A stretch of 6,180 nucleotides of DNA. Source: Caldifarciminota bacterium 4484_100. GTDB taxonomy: Bacteria > Hydrothermota > Tepidihabitantia > SM23-42. The notes beneath the pieces were generated by a model, which was given only the letters and a program-made list of their open reading frames with translations, had not been told where the DNA came from and did no database searches. Made by a program: the position numbers and the translations under genes. Each line of letters begins with the position of its first letter. Positions within the stretch are counted from its first letter, which is position 1. The stretch is taken from contig MUKB01000069.1 in assembly GCA_002049785.1 (NCBI GenBank), positions 1 to 6,180 of the forward strand, read 5' to 3'. Positions 5,314 to 6,180 of this stretch are shown one piece after another.

Positions 5314-5996
5314 ACGGGCTTCAACCCCTGCTTTTTTATAAATATCCGCGCTGCTTCCTGCTCTGCCTCTTTTTTGGTTTTTCCCTTTCCCTGTGCGGAC
5401 TTTTTATTGTTTATATAAAGGTCAACATAGAATATTTTCTGGTGGGGTGGACCGATTTCGTCGACCACCTGATAGTCAATCTTATATCCCTTCTGCATTA
5501 TCCATTCATTTAATATTGATTTATAATCTTCGGCTTCTTCTATCTTGCGCTTGAGAATGGTCTTTTGAATAAAGAGTTTGGTAGGATTCAACCCTTGGTC
5601 AAGATAGAGCGCTCCGATTAAGGCCTCTAAACAGTCGGCAATATTCGATGGTCTGGTCCTGCCTCCGGTCAATTCCTCACCTTTATCCAAAATCAGATAA
5701 TTACCCAGCTCAAGTTCATAGCCGATTTGATAGAGGGTCTGTTCATTGGTATATATCTTTTTTAACCGATTCAACTCTCCTTCGTCATAAGTCGGATATT
5801 TTTTAATGAGATATTCCCGTACCACCAATTCCAGAACCGCATCACCAAGAAATTCTAAAACTTCATTGGACTCCCTTTTTGATGCCTCGGTATCTTTTAC
5901 CGAGGATGAATGTGTAAATGCGTTTGTCAGAAGTCTTCTGTTGTTGAATTTAATTTTTAATTTCTTCTCTAATTGATTAAAGTTCGGCAATGGCAT
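5310..5996 (-). CDS. rnc: Ribonuclease III (228 aa)
   Basis: This double-strand-specific endoribonuclease processes rRNA precursors and structured mRNAs in the cytoplasm, as a dimer with Mg2+. The RNase III domain covers about residues 5-152. Its signature is [13 protein letters not shown] (44-56), with Glu45, Glu48 and Asp52 matching E. coli Glu38, Glu41 and Asp45. DEGE (71-74) supplies Glu72, the match of Glu65, and [14 protein letters not shown] (120-133) supplies Asp121 and Glu124, the matches of Asp114 and Glu117. All catalytic acids are therefore present; Val46 replaces the usual Arg in NERLEF. The double-stranded RNA-binding domain follows at about 157-226, ending with the typical [17 protein letters not shown]. 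Length equals the family norm. The ATG at 5996 lies inside the end of ridA (20-nt overlap). The only ribosome-binding candidate, AAAGGGG, is about 14 nt away, so translation probably depends on coupling to ridA. At its 3' end the TAA overlaps the ABC-F stop. Confidence 0.96.
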   Translation of the reverse strand: MPLPNFNQLEKKLKIKFNNRRLLTNAFTHSSSVKDTEASKRESNEVLEFLGDAVLELVVREYLIKKYPTYDEGELNRLKKIYTNEQTLYQIGYELELGNYLILDKGEELTGGRTRPSNIADCLEALIGALYLDQGLNPTKLFIQKTILKRKIEEAEDYKSILNEWIMQKGYKIDYQVVDEIGPPHQKIFYVDLYINNKKSAQGKGKTKKEAEQEAARIFIKKQGLKPV

Positions 5997-6180
5997 CGAT
6001 TTCGATTAATGCCCCTTTGGGTAGGTTGTCGACAAAGACAGTTGTCCGCGCTGGTGGTTGGGTGTTGAAGTATTCTGCATAGACTTCGTTCATTAAAGGG
6101 AAATCTTCGGGTCTTGTAAGATAGACCGTGGTCTTCACCACACGGGTTAAGTCACTACCTCCGGCTTCGATTACCGCCTT
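5977..6180 (-). CDS. ridA: RidA family enamine/imine deaminase, C-terminal 67 residues
   Basis: The reading frame enters from the right edge and ends at TAA 5979-5977. It gives the last 67 residues of a protein of about 125-130. RidA (YjgF/YER057c/UK114) hydrolyses reactive enamine/imine intermediates such as 2-aminoacrylate made by PLP enzymes. Visible family marks are NEVYAEYF (31-38 of the fragment), PPART (42-46) with the substrate-carboxylate Arg45, and [13 protein letters not shown] (53-65) with Glu60. The 15-residue gap from Arg45 to Glu60 equals that between Arg105 and Glu120 in E. coli RidA, so the catalytic pair is kept. It is upstream of and overlapping rnc, hence in one operon with it. 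Its own start and promoter are outside the window. Confidence 0.95.
   Translation of the reverse strand, partial: KAVIEAGGSDLTRVVKTTVYLTRPEDFPLMNEVYAEYFNTQPPARTTVFVDNLPKGALIEIDAIAEL

Noticed and set aside
5297..5337. Possible rho-independent terminator after the ABC-F gene (TTGAAG/CTTCAA stem, then six T)
   Set aside because: The stem is only 6 bp with few G-C pairs, the loop is 16 nt, and the T run starts 7 nt after the stem; too weak to call.

Overview
The window is an AT-leaning bacterial chromosomal segment. It carries four complete or nearly complete genes, one gene broken by an in-frame stop, and two genes cut by the window edges. A lipoprotein with a lipobox and a probable outer-membrane beta-barrel protein indicate a diderm bacterium. 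Consensus TTGACA/TATAAT promoters fit a standard housekeeping sigma factor. The style of the barrel protein and of the small winged-helix regulator reminds me of uncultivated, often thermophilic phyla such as WOR-3/Stahlbacteria. That is a recollection-level guess, not a placement.

Layout, left to right. (1) 1-1999, minus strand: an envelope operon. A perfect sigma70-type promoter (1972-1999) drives a barrel-like outer-membrane protein (231-1889), then a tightly coupled lipoprotein with an Ig-like start (220 down to the left edge). (2) 2062-2784, plus strand: a divergent promoter and a class I SAM-dependent methyltransferase reading frame that would be intact over 226 codons but for one TAA at codon 38. 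(3) 2834-3359: an ArsR-like winged-helix regulator on the minus strand, flanked on both sides by near-identical 27-nt copies of a palindrome (core CGACAATTGTCG). One copy abuts the regulator's own promoter and the other abuts its stop codon. (4) 3462-5313, plus strand: a strong promoter and an ABC-F family ATPase. (5) 5310-6180, minus strand: ridA (C-terminal half only) overlapping rnc (ribonuclease III), which meets the ABC-F gene tail to tail with overlapping stop codons.

No single pathway joins these genes. ABC-F and RNase III both act on the translation/RNA side, and RidA clears reactive enamine/imine metabolites. The barrel protein and lipoprotein form a separate cell-surface unit.

The strongest hidden signal is how the genes start. 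The envelope genes have strong Shine-Dalgarno sequences. The regulator and the ABC-F gene instead have their -10 boxes only 6 and 5 bases before the ATG, which predicts leaderless mRNAs. The methyltransferase predicts a leader of only about 7 bases. The palindrome pair around the regulator looks like an uncharacterised autoregulatory operator system. I did not find a clear novel defence or mobile system.

Gaps between genes. 1890-2103 holds the omp leader and two divergent promoters. 2785-2989 holds only a doubtful 43-codon frame and one palindrome copy. 3302-3495 holds the regulator promoter, the second palindrome copy, an A/T-rich tract and the ABC-F promoter. No tRNA, rRNA, CRISPR, IS element or convincing rho-independent terminator was seen.
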